Shown in pieces: positions 7,895 to 14,943 of a DNA stretch of 64,000 bases. The position numbers and the translations under genes were made by a program. Under the pieces are notes generated by a model. The model was given only the letters and a program-made list of their open reading frames with translations, did not search any database and had not been told where the DNA came from. Source of the DNA: JAGQUL01 sp038212015 (GTDB lineage: Bacteria; Actinomycetota; Thermoleophilia; Gaiellales; SKUG01); assembly GCA_038212015.1 (NCBI GenBank), contig JBBQUY010000005.1, positions 7,872-71,871 of the forward strand. The letters are read 5' to 3'. Within the stretch, counting starts at the first letter, position 1; every line of letters starts with the position of its first letter.

Positions 7895-10483
7895 ATGATG
7901 AGCCCTCGGGTCCCACGCGTATTGCTTTCACACGCGCGCCGCGCGCGTCGATTGCGCATGCGCGGCATTACTGCCGTGGCTGCCGTGGCCTGCGCCGCGA
8001 CGATCGCGACCGCCGCGACGCCGGTCGCGCTCGGCGCTGAGGCAGCGCCTGCCGATGGCGATCGAGCCGCGAGCCGATCCTGGAATCCGTTCTTCGAGCA
8101 GCTGCGCCCCGTCGACGTGATCGACACCCGCCGCGTGATCGTGTCGTTCGCCGACCCGAGCCTGGGGGAGTGGGTCGCCGCCGGTGACCGCGAACTCACC
8201 CCGGCCGCTCGCAAGGCGTGGCTCGCCACGGCCGGGAAGCTGCAGCAGAAGCGCCTCGATGCGCTGTCACTCGCAGGCGTGCAGTTCAAGGTCGAGCACC
8301 GCTACCTGCGCGTGCTCAACGGTGCCTCGATCGTCGTCCACGGCGACAGCGCCCAGCTGCTGCGCGGCATGGCCGGCGTCGCGACCGTCACCCCCGTGCG
8401 AACGATGTGGCCCACCGCGATCGGTGACGACGGCGCAGCCGGCGCAGCCGCGGCCGCCGGCATCGCAGCCGAGCCGAGCGCGCCCGCAGCGGCCCCGGTG
8501 ACGGTTGCAGTGCTCGACACCGGCATCGACACGACCCACCCGGCCGTCGCCGGCCGGGTCGGTGCGCCGCACGACGCCACCACGGCTTCCGAAGGTGGCG
8601 CGGCCGCCGCAGCCGGCGCGACGATCCTTGCCGACCCGCACGGCACCGCCGTTGCAGGTGCGGTGCTCGCCGGCGCGACGAAGGGCACGAACGTTCGCAT
8701 CGCACCGGTGCAGGTGCTCGAGCGCCGCCCGGCGCGCGACGGCGTCGAGACCGTGCTTGGCGACAGCGACGACTTGCTCGCCGGTCTCGAGTACGTGGTC
8801 GACCCCAATCGCGACGGCGTCACCACCGATGCCGCCGACGTCGCCGTCGTCGCATCGACCGCACCGTTCGCCGGCTTCGTCGCCTCGCCCGAGGATCGTG
8901 CGGTTCGCTCCGCCGACGCGCTCGGCACTGTCGTGGTCGCGGCAAGCGGCAACGACGGCGCGAGCGGCGATGCGGTCGGCACGATCGGCTCGGTCGCCGC
9001 ATCCGATGCGGCACTCGCGATCGGTGCTGCCGACCTGCGCGGCACCACGCCGGCCGCCGACGTTCGCGTTCGCGGCGGCGGCGTCGACGAGACGTTCGAC
9101 GCGGCGCCCGTGCTGACGAGCGATGCGAAGCTGCCGACTGGCGAGCTCGCGGTCGTCGTCGTGGAGGAGACCGGCGACGACGTCGTCGACTACCTGGATT
9201 CGGAGCTGCGCAGTCGCGTCGGTGGAGCAGTGGCGCTCGTGCTCGCACGAGATGGCGCGACGGTCGCCGCACAGGTTCGCGCCGCAGCTGACGCTGGTGC
9301 CATCGCGGTGCTCGTCGGCGCCGACGGTGCCTTGGCCGCCGCCGGCACGATCGATGACCCGGGCGGCGCGGATATCCCCGCGATCGGCATCGACCGCTCC
9401 GACGCCCGCGCACTGCGCGACGCGCTTGCGGGTGGCAGCCGCCTCGCGATCGAGTTCGAGGCGACCACCGAGCGCAACCCCGCGTTCGGCACCGTTGCCG
9501 GTTTCAGCTCTGGCGGCCCGCGTCTGGACGGCATCGGCCGCCCGGATGCACTCGCGCCCGGTGTCGGCATGCTCGTCGCCGACGGCGATGGCGCGTGGCG
9601 CCATGCGAGCGGCACGTCGATCGCCGCTGCCTGGGCAGCCGGTCAGGTCGCATCGGTGCGCGCAGCACAGCCGACCTGGAATCCCGCCCGCGTGCGCGCG
9701 GCTCTGCTCGGCTCGGCGATCGCGCTCGGCACCGACGGTGATCGCCCCGACTCGAGCCTGCAGGGCGCCGGCGTGCTCGACGCCGATCGCGCCGCGGCAG
9801 CTGACTGGATCGCCGTCGCTGGTCGCATCGATTTCGGCACCGTCGCACCCGGCGCATCCGCGCGACGCCCGATCGCACTGACCGCGCTCACCGGCGGCCG
9901 GCTCGTCGGCAGCCCGAAGATCCTGCTCGACGACGGCGGCGCCGGACACGGCATCACCCCGGCGCTCACCGGCAACCACCTCGTGCTCTCCATCGCCGAC
10001 GGCGCGACCGACGGACACGTCGGCGGCTGGCTCGTGCTGCCCGACCAGGGCATCCGCGTTCCGTGGTCGGCGACCGTGCGCGACGCGAAGGCAGCGACCG
10101 TGCCGCTGCGCGCGGAGCTCACCAACCAGGTCCTCAAGCCTGTCGCCGGCCCCGGCGCGTTCGCGAGCTCGCTCGCGCTGTCGATCGGCGGCGCTGCAGG
10201 CGACCGCGGCGACGGCCTCGGCCTCGCCGCCGTCCAGAAGCTCGAAGTGCGTCTCGTCGACGCACGCGGCAAGGACCACGGCGCGCTCGGCGGCCTGCAC
10301 CATGCCCTGCCGGGCATCTACACATTCGGCCTCACCGGCGTCGATGCCGCCGGCACGCGCCTCAAGGCTGGCCGCTGGCAGCTGCACGTGCGCTACGTGC
10401 CGGCCTCGGATCCCGACGGCGCCTGGCGCGAAGGGCCGACCGCGGCGTTCGCAGTCCAAGCCGTCAGGCGCGCCTCGAAGTAG
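7895..10483 (+). CDS. Secreted subtilisin-like serine protease with PA domain
   Basis: An 862-residue S8-family protease. An Arg-rich N-region and a hydrophobic segment (residues 22-45, ending near ALGAEA) form a signal peptide for export; a prodomain follows to about residue 190. The catalytic triad is Asp208 (VAVLDTGID), His249 (DPHGTAVAGA) and Ser575 (ASGTSIAAAWAAG), with the oxyanion Asn in AASGNDG. About 120 residues between the Asn and Ser blocks form a protease-associated insertion. The last 230 residues are beta-rich and may hold the enzyme at the surface or bind substrate. The gene starts three bases after tsaD. Confidence 0.92.
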   Translation: MMSPRVPRVLLSHARRARRLRMRGITAVAAVACAATIATAATPVALGAEAAPADGDRAASRSWNPFFEQLRPVDVIDTRRVIVSFADPSLGEWVAAGDRELTPAARKAWLATAGKLQQKRLDALSLAGVQFKVEHRYLRVLNGASIVVHGDSAQLLRGMAGVATVTPVRTMWPTAIGDDGAAGAAAAAGIAAEPSAPAAAPVTVAVLDTGIDTTHPAVAGRVGAPHDATTASEGGAAAAAGATILADPHGTAVAGAVLAGATKGTNVRIAPVQVLERRPARDGVETVLGDSDDLLAGLEYVVDPNRDGVTTDAADVAVVASTAPFAGFVASPEDRAVRSADALGTVVVAASGNDGASGDAVGTIGSVAASDAALAIGAADLRGTTPAADVRVRGGGVDETFDAAPVLTSDAKLPTGELAVVVVEETGDDVVDYLDSELRSRVGGAVALVLARDGATVAAQVRAAADAGAIAVLVGADGALAAAGTIDDPGGADIPAIGIDRSDARALRDALAGGSRLAIEFEATTERNPAFGTVAGFSSGGPRLDGIGRPDALAPGVGMLVADGDGAWRHASGTSIAAAWAAGQVASVRAAQPTWNPARVRAALLGSAIALGTDGDRPDSSLQGAGVLDADRAAAADWIAVAGRIDFGTVAPGASARRPIALTALTGGRLVGSPKILLDDGGAGHGITPALTGNHLVLSIADGATDGHVGGWLVLPDQGIRVPWSATVRDAKAATVPLRAELTNQVLKPVAGPGAFASSLALSIGGAAGDRGDGLGLAAVQKLEVRLVDARGKDHGALGGLHHALPGIYTFGLTGVDAAGTRLKAGRWQLHVRYVPASDPDGAWREGPTAAFAVQAVRRASK

Positions 10484-10507
10484 GTGGCGTCACGATTGGT
10501 GGCGCGC

Positions 10508-10562
10508 GGGCAGGAGCGCTCCCTGAACGCACGCTGACGCGCACGCTCGCTCGCTCCTGCCC
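10508..10562. terminator. Hairpin between convergent genes
   Basis: GGGCAGGAGCG (10508-10518) pairs exactly with CGCTCCTGCCC (10552-10562) across a 33-base loop that can itself fold. It lies between the converging subtilase and Clp-N genes and could terminate both, although no T-run follows. Confidence 0.45.
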
Positions 10563-10601
10563 ACGCTGCCGACCTTCCCCCTCGGCGAATCGCGGTGCGT
10601 G

Positions 10602-10808
10602 TTACGCGATCGACTGCTCCCCAGCCAGTCGGGCGTACACGCCGTCGTAATCGACGTCGTAGTCGCTGAGTACGTAGGCAGCCGCCCCGTCCGCATCTCG
10701 CAGCATTGCGAGAAGCAGGTGGTCGGTGCCGATGTGCTCGTCGCCCAGCCGTCGCGCTTCATCGCGCGCCTGCCGTACGACTTGCCATGCTCGTTCGGTG
10801 AGGTCCAT
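10602..10808 (-). CDS. Stand-alone Clp N-terminal (Clp-R) domain protein
   Basis: A 68-residue protein resembling one repeat of the ClpA/ClpC N-domain: MDLTERAWQVVRQARDEARR, GDEHIGTDHLLLAML, then a short variable end. In Clp chaperones two such repeats bind substrates and adaptors; no AAA+ module is present here. It may act as an adaptor or decoy for ClpC, or bind small ligands (inference). The ATG at 10808 is chosen because the domain begins there; a longer upstream frame is Arg/His-rich and covers the divergent glutaredoxin gene. A TATCAA box nine bases upstream may be the promoter. Confidence 0.75.
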   Translation of the reverse strand: MDLTERAWQVVRQARDEARRLGDEHIGTDHLLLAMLRDADGAAAYVLSDYDVDYDGVYARLAGEQSIA

Positions 10809-10909
10809 GGTAGCGAGTTGATACCCAGCCCTGAACCGACCAAAACCTGTCCGCCTTCCGACAATGTGCCTGCATGATGCGAACCCGGTCGGGTGCGCCG
10901 CCCACGCGG

Positions 10910-10915
10910 TACGAT
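10910..10915 (+). promoter_or_regulatory. -10 box (TACGAT) of the glutaredoxin-like gene
   Basis: TACGAT, seven bases, then ATG 10923, with no ribosome-binding site; leaderless pattern. Confidence 0.5.
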
Positions 10916-10922
10916 TCGCCGC

Positions 10923-11201
10923 ATGGAGCCGACCCCCAGCGCCCCGATCAGCCTCGACGTGTACACCGCGCACGGCTGCTGCCTCTGCGACGACGCGCGC
11001 GAGGTGCTCGACCAGCTCGGCCCTGAACTCGACCTGCCGGTCCGCTGGATCCACATCGACGGTGACCCGGCCCTCGAGGCAGCCTGGCGCACCGAGCTTC
11101 CCGCGGGCGTGCTCGCGGGCCGCAAGGTGTTCAAGTACCGCGTCGACGAGGCGATGCTGCGCCGCCGCGTTGCGCAACTGCGCGAAATCCCGGCTACCTA
11201 G
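10923..11201 (+). CDS. Glutaredoxin-like (DUF836) thiol protein
   Basis: A 92-residue thioredoxin-fold protein: LDVYTAHGCCLCDDAREVL gives the first strand with a CxxC active site (CCLC) and the first helix, followed by VRWIHIDGD and a final helix. DUF836 proteins are small redox partners, probably reducing disulfides or mixed disulfides in the cytoplasm; no specific partner is evident. The start at 10923 removes ten Arg-rich residues encoded upstream that match no fold element. Confidence 0.82.
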   Translation: MEPTPSAPISLDVYTAHGCCLCDDAREVLDQLGPELDLPVRWIHIDGDPALEAAWRTELPAGVLAGRKVFKYRVDEAMLRRRVAQLREIPAT

Positions 11202-11464
11202 GCATCGTTTCCCGGCGATGTGCAGGCATTTTCGGTGCCAGTGCCTAACCTAGGTAATTCCACCGACCCGGGATCCAGGGCCCTGCCGCATATTGGAGGC
11301 ACAGGGAGGCAGCGAGGAGCTTCCCACCAGCGAAGGCCACACGGATCACGTCCCGATCCGAGCACTCGTCCCGCTCAAGGCCACCACATTCGCTCGTCCA
11401 CATACCTCGCACTGGAGCCGGAAGTCTGTCCCGACTGTCCCACCGGCACCACACAGAACTCACA
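11202..11464. other. Non-coding stretch before a strong terminator
   Basis: No frame here looks like a protein. It contains small potential stems (CCCTG/CAGGG near 11281-11310; CGGATC/GATCCG near 11341-11362) and ends at a canonical terminator on the plus strand. It could be a long 3' untranslated region of the glutaredoxin gene or an independent small RNA. It does not match the tmRNA, RNase P or SRP RNA signatures I know. Confidence 0.4.
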
Positions 11465-11501
11465 GCGGCCCGCATCGACTTCGTCCCTCGATGCGGGCCG
11501 C
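11465..11501 (+). terminator. Intrinsic terminator
   Basis: A perfect 14-bp stem (GCGGCCCGCATCGA and its complement) with a nine-base loop, followed by AGAGTTTCTT. Its orientation suits transcripts coming from the glutaredoxin side. Confidence 0.8.
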
Positions 11502-11544
11502 AGAGTTTCTTCCAGCCTTCGGTCGCGTCCCGCGCCCGCGTCGC

Positions 11545-11593
11545 ATCGCTCGCAACGTAATCGGCATATGTGACGGGTTTCGTCACGAGCGAT
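11545..11593 (+). repeat. 49-bp palindromic repeat, copy 1
   Basis: Outer arms ATCGCTCGCAACG and CGTCACGAGCGAT are inverted repeats around an asymmetric core containing CGGCATATGTGACGGGTT. The reverse complement of 16647-16695 matches it at 45 of 49 positions. It is a small REP/BIME-like intergenic element of unknown role. Confidence 0.75.
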
Positions 11594-11617
11594 CCGTATC
11601 AGCCGCCCGCCGCCCAC

Positions 11618-11657
11618 CGCTCCTGACGCAATCGGGACGGGTTTCGTCGGGAGCGAT
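11618..11657 (+). repeat. Shortened copy of the 49-bp palindromic repeat
   Basis: The same plan as copy 1 but with the CATATGT part of the core missing: CGCTCCTGACGCAATCGG, GACGGGTTTCGT, then GGGAGCGAT. It lies 25 bp after copy 1 and just before the glycosyltransferase stop. Confidence 0.6.
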
Positions 11658-11670
11658 CGGTCCCGAGTGA

Positions 11671-13413
11671 TCAGGACGTGGGACGCGCGACGCCCGTCAT
11701 CAGGTCCGCGACCTCCTCGGCGAGCGCGTCCCAGCCCCAGGAGCGAGCGACGTTCGTGCGCGCAGCGGCGGCCTGGCGCGCACGCTCGGCATCGTCGAGG
11801 CTCAGGCGATCGATGAGCGCCTGCGCCAGATTCACCACCGCGCCGGTGATGTCACCCACGCCACCGGCACCGCCGACGTCGAAGCGGACGGGTGCGACGC
11901 CGTCGAGCTCGATCACGCGTGCCGCATCCGCGAGACCCGAATGGTCGGAGACGATCGGCACGCAGCCGGTCGCCGCCGCCTCGGCCGCGACCATCCCAAA
12001 CGCCTCGGCCAGCACGCTCGGCACGACGCTCGTCTCCGCGAGCGGCCACAGCTCGGCCAGGACGCCGTGGTCGACGAGCCCGAGCCACGACACGTGCTCG
12101 TCGACACGATGCTCGCGCGCTGCCGCGAGCCAGTCGTCGAAGTCTCCTCGTTCGCGCAGGTCGTCGAGAAACACGCGAAGGTGCGGCAAGTCATCGTGAC
12201 CTTCACCCGACAGCGACCCCATCTGGTCGGCAAGCGCATCGATCGCGGCCACGTCCTGGTTTGCCATCGCCACAAGCAGCGCCTCGAGCCCGTCGCGCAG
12301 CGGACCGAACCCGGCGACGACCACGCGCGCGGTCGGATGCACGTCGAGCACGAACGGCATCGCCGCCAGCAGCAGGTGCACGCCCTTCTGCGGGATGAGC
12401 TTGCCCACGAACACGATGAGCGCCCGATCCTCGACGAGCATCCCGCGCACCGCGTCATCGGCCGTCCGCTCAATCTGTCGCTCCTCATACGAGCCGTGCA
12501 GCTCGCGCAGGCCGTCGACGAGCGCTGGCGCGCGCTCCGGATCGTTGCCGACCGCCGACACGAGCTCGCGCGTCGCATCGCGCTCGCTGGCGCCGCGTCC
12601 ATCGGGCGCCGCCACGATCCGCGCGTCCACGGCCGACACGAGCCTTGCGTGCGCGCGCGCACGCGAGTCATCATCGCGACCAATCGGGTGGAACCGGTCC
12701 AGGTCGACGCCCGGCGGCACCGTCGACACGCGATCGTCGACCGCCGCGTCGCCGAGCAGCTCGCGCGTGCGCCGCTCGATGTGGTCCGACCCCACGAGCA
12801 CGCTCGCCGACCGAGCCAGCGCATCGGCTGCTGGTGCCACGAGCCGCGAATCCTCGACGAGCGCGTACTCGAGCTCGGATCCGTGCACCTTCACCGCAAA
12901 CGGCACGCCCACCGCATCGAGCACCGGCGCGATCGCCGCCGGCAGGGGCGACGCGTGGTTCACGAGCACGCCGGCCGGCTGGAACTCGTCGACGACCCAC
13001 TGCATCGCCGCGGCATGGTCGCCCAGGTAGGCAGCCAGACGCGCGTCGCTCAGCTCCGGCACGCGCACGACCTCGTAGCCTTCGTAGCGATCGACCACGT
13101 ACACCGGCAGCAGCCCATGGATGTCGGGGACGACCATCGTGCAGCGCCCATGACCTGTCTCGCGCGTGCGGATCTCGTCGCGCGACGCGACCGTCACCTC
13201 GCCAGTCGAGCTGTCATGCGCGAGGCGCACGACCTCGTGGATGCTCGGGTGCTTGGTCGGATCGGGTTCCTGGCACGCGAGCACCACGTCGTGGCCCGCG
13301 CGCACCCACGAATCCACGAGGTGATGCGTGTAGATATTCGATCCGGTGGCACCGAGCAGGTAGCCGTGCCAGATGCACAGGGTCGGGAGCGAGGGGTTCG
13401 AGTCGGAGGCCAC
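11671..13413 (-). CDS. GT4-family glycosyltransferase
   Basis: A 580-residue GT-B fold enzyme that transfers a sugar from a nucleotide-sugar donor, probably onto a cell-envelope or secreted glycan; donor and acceptor are not predictable. The N-terminal half starts LCIWHGYLLGATGSNIYTHHL (acceptor side). The C-terminal half has IVFVGKLIPQKG, VVVAGFGPL and the donor-site EAFGMVAAE (E-x7-E). About 150 extra residues between the halves make it longer than typical 380-residue relatives. The GTG at 13413 is chosen because upstream in-frame sequence is Ser/Arg-rich shadow of the divergent sigma gene. Only 22 bp separate the two starts. Confidence 0.85.
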   Translation of the reverse strand: MASDSNPSLPTLCIWHGYLLGATGSNIYTHHLVDSWVRAGHDVVLACQEPDPTKHPSIHEVVRLAHDSSTGEVTVASRDEIRTRETGHGRCTMVVPDIHGLLPVYVVDRYEGYEVVRVPELSDARLAAYLGDHAAAMQWVVDEFQPAGVLVNHASPLPAAIAPVLDAVGVPFAVKVHGSELEYALVEDSRLVAPAADALARSASVLVGSDHIERRTRELLGDAAVDDRVSTVPPGVDLDRFHPIGRDDDSRARAHARLVSAVDARIVAAPDGRGASERDATRELVSAVGNDPERAPALVDGLRELHGSYEERQIERTADDAVRGMLVEDRALIVFVGKLIPQKGVHLLLAAMPFVLDVHPTARVVVAGFGPLRDGLEALLVAMANQDVAAIDALADQMGSLSGEGHDDLPHLRVFLDDLRERGDFDDWLAAAREHRVDEHVSWLGLVDHGVLAELWPLAETSVVPSVLAEAFGMVAAEAAATGCVPIVSDHSGLADAARVIELDGVAPVRFDVGGAGGVGDITGAVVNLAQALIDRLSLDDAERARQAAAARTNVARSWGWDALAEEVADLMTGVARPTS

Positions 13414-13435
13414 GACTGGTAGTTTCCCCTGTGGA

Positions 13436-14008
13436 ATGGACGCCGTGACCGACCTCGAGCTCGTACGCCGCGCGAAGGCCGGCGAACAGCGGGCGTTCGA
13501 GGAGCTCGTGCGCCGACACCAGGACCGCGCATATTCCGTGGCACGGGGCGTGGTTCGCCACCCCGAGGACGCCGCCGACGTCGTCCAGGAAGCGTTCATC
13601 GCGGTGCTGCGCCACCTCGACACGTTCCAGGAGGGGGCCGCATTCACCACGTGGCTGCACCGCATCACCATCCGAAAGGCGTACGACCAGCTGCGCCGCC
13701 GCGTGCCCGACCCCGTCGATCCGGGCGGCATCGCGGTATCGAAGCTGGAAGCGCGCGATGCCGACCCGTTCGCGACCGGACTGGCGCAGACGGCGCTGCT
13801 CGACGCGATCGCAACGCTCGACGAGCCGTTCCGCGACGCCGTGCTGCTCGTGGACGTGGCGGGCCTCGGCGTGGAGGAGGCCGCCGCTGCGCTGGGCGTT
13901 GCGCCGGGTACGATCAAGAGCCGCGTGTTCCGCGGGCGAGCGACGCTTGCGCGTGAATTGGGAACCCGTGGCGTGGGCGCCGCGTCCGAGCAGGTACACG
14001 ATGGATGA
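13436..14008 (+). CDS. ECF RNA polymerase sigma factor
   Basis: A 190-residue alternative sigma factor. Region 2 is clear: AFEELVRRHQDRAYSVARGV, EDAADVVQEAF, then the -10-reading segment FTTWLHRITIRKAYDQLRRR. Region 4 is AIATLDEPFRDAVLLVDVAGLGVEEAA with the helix-turn-helix APGTIKSRVFRGRATL. It overlaps the anti-sigma gene by 8 bp, the usual arrangement for a membrane-signalled pair. Its start is 22 bp from the divergent glycosyltransferase, so one short region must serve both; a TAGTTT box (13420-13425) is ten bases before the ATG. The signal it answers is not evident. Confidence 0.93.
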   Translation: MDAVTDLELVRRAKAGEQRAFEELVRRHQDRAYSVARGVVRHPEDAADVVQEAFIAVLRHLDTFQEGAAFTTWLHRITIRKAYDQLRRRVPDPVDPGGIAVSKLEARDADPFATGLAQTALLDAIATLDEPFRDAVLLVDVAGLGVEEAAAALGVAPGTIKSRVFRGRATLARELGTRGVGAASEQVHDG

Positions 14009-14921
14009 CGTCACGCGACATCCCGACGACGCCACGCTCTTCGACCTGGTCGAGGAGGCGCTGGAGCCTGCCCGCGCGGAGCAGGTGCGATCGCACCTGT
14101 CTCGGTGCTCGGCATGTGCCGCGTTCGTCCAGGCAGCTCGGGCAGGTGCGCCCGTGACGAACAGCGCCGTGGAGGCCATGCCTTTGGAGGCGGCGGCGAA
14201 CCTGCACGCAGCAGTGACGACGGCCTGGCGCGAGCGCGTGGCAGGGATCGCCGCGGCGGAAGCCACCCAGGATGCGATCGAGACGACACCCGTACCGGCG
14301 CCATCTCCGGCGGGCGAGTTCGCCGGATACGCACCCGCAGATCGAACGGGGGCTCGTGAGACGAGCGCGAGCGTACCCCCGCCTCGGCGACGCGGCCGCC
14401 GCCTCGTGCCGGTGCTCGCGTTCGTGGTGCTCGGCGCACTCGCCGGCACGAGCGTGCTGATCGGCGACGAGTCCCGCCAGCAGGCAACGATCGATCGCGA
14501 CCCCGGAAGTGCGGAGACCGCGAACTCGCCGACGGCAGGTTCTGCGCCGGAAGCAACCGACATCCAGGACCCGGCGATCGCACCGTCGACCGCCCCGGAC
14601 GAGATGAGCGGTGGCGACGACAGCAACGAGGTCGGCGGCGGCGCGCCGGCGCCGGCTGCGGGCGGCGAAGCGACCGTGGGAGCGCCTGATCCGAGCGTGC
14701 CCGGCGCCGAATCCGCGAAGGCCGATCGGGCGGGCGACGCCACGAGCGCCGGCGACACCGCCGCCACAGCTGTGCCACCGCCTGCGGACTACGAGGCGTT
14801 CGTCGACCACGACCGCATCTGCATCGTGACGTTCGACGAGACGCAGCTCGCACTTCCCGACGGGCGCATCCCGATGCAGATCACGCAGGGGCCGTTCGGC
14901 CTCTATCTCGTCTGCGGCTGA
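14001..14921 (+). CDS. ZAS-type transmembrane anti-sigma factor
   Basis: A 306-residue partner of the preceding sigma factor. The N-terminal domain has the zinc-binding HxxxCxxC signature (HLSRCSAC, about residues 32-39) that clamps ECF sigma factors. One transmembrane helix (LVPVLAFVVLGALAGTSVLI, about residues 137-156) follows a Pro/Arg linker. The outside part is mostly Ala/Gly/Pro/Asp low complexity with a short folded end carrying DRICIVTF and YLVCG, whose two cysteines could form a disulfide. Release by regulated proteolysis or redox is plausible but not shown by the sequence. Confidence 0.88.
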   Translation: MDDVTRHPDDATLFDLVEEALEPARAEQVRSHLSRCSACAAFVQAARAGAPVTNSAVEAMPLEAAANLHAAVTTAWRERVAGIAAAEATQDAIETTPVPAPSPAGEFAGYAPADRTGARETSASVPPPRRRGRRLVPVLAFVVLGALAGTSVLIGDESRQQATIDRDPGSAETANSPTAGSAPEATDIQDPAIAPSTAPDEMSGGDDSNEVGGGAPAPAAGGEATVGAPDPSVPGAESAKADRAGDATSAGDTAATAVPPPADYEAFVDHDRICIVTFDETQLALPDGRIPMQITQGPFGLYLVCG

Positions 14922-14943
14922 CCGCCGACCGCTGACGGCGCCC

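Noticed and set aside
8267..10459. 730-residue minus-strand frame opposite the subtilase
   Set aside because: No domain, Cys/Arg/Gly-rich, and the plus strand has a complete protease triad.
11202..11464. Known structured RNA (tmRNA, RNase P, SRP)
   Set aside because: None of the conserved core sequences I know for these RNAs is present on either strand.
11245..11586. 113-residue minus-strand frame in the long intergenic region
   Set aside because: Its N-terminus is made from the 49-bp repeat and a terminator stem crosses it; no domain pattern.
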